This document shows positions 5,305 through 5,391 of a stretch of DNA of 5,391 nucleotides, one piece after another (within the stretch, counting starts at the first letter, position 1; every line of letters starts with the position of its first letter). The notes below the pieces were generated by a model. That model did no database searches. It had not been told where the DNA came from and worked only from the letters and a program-made list of their open reading frames with translations. Source of the stretch: Alphaproteobacteria bacterium (GTDB lineage: Bacteria; Pseudomonadota; Alphaproteobacteria; Rhodobacterales; Rhodobacteraceae); contig JAUHWJ010000181.1 in assembly GCA_030424705.1 (NCBI GenBank), positions 1-5,391 on the forward strand, written 5' to 3'. Made by a program: the position numbers and the translations under genes.

Positions 5305-5391
5305 ATGAGTGACCTCAACGTCGCAGCCGGCGCGGGCGCCGGGACTGTTTTTGTGTCTTCGCAGGCCGAACTGAATGCGGCGCTCGCCGCG
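5305..5391 (+). CDS. Start of a gene cut by the window edge; possible beta-helix exoprotein (partial)
   Basis: Twenty-nine codons are open from the ATG at 5305 to the last base. An in-frame TGA (5302-5304) lies directly upstream, so this ATG is the first possible start. A weak GGGG (5293-5296) sits 8 bases before it. The product begins MSDLNVAAGAGAGTVFVSS and continues QAELNAALAA. The pattern of a beta strand (TVFVSS) followed by a helix (AELNAALAA) is how many right-handed parallel beta-helix and some calcium-binding exported proteins begin, usually leading into a GDTI-type strand. That is inference from very little sequence. There is no Sec signal peptide, which would fit a type I secreted protein but does not prove it. 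Codons such as AGT, GTT, TTT and TCT are less GC-biased than in neighbouring genes. Confidence 0.55.
   Translation, partial: MSDLNVAAGAGAGTVFVSSQAELNAALAA

Noticed and set aside
1..5391. tRNA, rRNA, CRISPR arrays, insertion sequences or phage attachment sites
   Set aside because: I saw no repeated spacer-type array, no transposase frame, no terminal inverted repeats with target duplications, and no tRNA-like cloverleaf in the gaps between genes.

Overview
The window looks like chromosomal DNA of a GC-rich alphaproteobacterium, most likely of the Rhodobacterales. The main evidence is a complete Rieske / cytochrome b / cytochrome c1 operon (petABC, also called fbcFBC) whose proteins read like those of Rhodobacter and the roseobacters. 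Cytochrome b even keeps the R. capsulatus numbering of all four haem histidines (97, 111, 198, 212). Codon use is strongly G/C-biased throughout, except in the last ~370 bases.

Layout, left to right. (1) The 3' end of an ABC exporter gene, nucleotide-binding domain only (2-577, +). (2) A small minus-strand gene for a 76-residue helical protein of unknown function (681-911, -). It has a strong ribosome binding site and its own intrinsic terminator, whose U-tract ends on the stop codon of the convergent ABC gene. (3) An NTF2/SnoaL-like protein gene (1019-1435, +). (4) A 175-base gap with GC-rich hairpins and a possible promoter. (5) petA-petB-petC (1611-4299, +), spaced 11 and 14 bases apart and closed by a strong 12-bp-stem terminator (4329-4364). 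(6) A VOC/glyoxalase-fold protein with an unusual helical C-terminal extension (4415-5011, +). (7) A 293-base non-coding stretch that begins with an AT-rich island (about one third G+C) carrying a perfect 18-bp palindrome. (8) The first 29 codons of a gene running off the right edge (5305-5391, +), whose start resembles right-handed beta-helix or repetitive exported proteins.

The three pet products form the cytochrome bc1 complex (respiratory complex III). It oxidises ubiquinol at the Qo site, sends one electron through the Rieske 2Fe-2S centre and cytochrome c1 to soluble or membrane cytochrome c, and recycles the other through haems bL and bH to the Qi site, pumping protons. The flanking genes have no evident functional link to it.

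Most of the window is ordinary core genome and I do not see a new multi-gene system. The points most worth a second look are the AT-rich palindrome-bearing leader with the truncated gene at the right edge, the probable TTG start of petA, the reduced loops in cytochromes b and c1, the C-terminal extension of the VOC protein, and the small minus-strand orphan gene.
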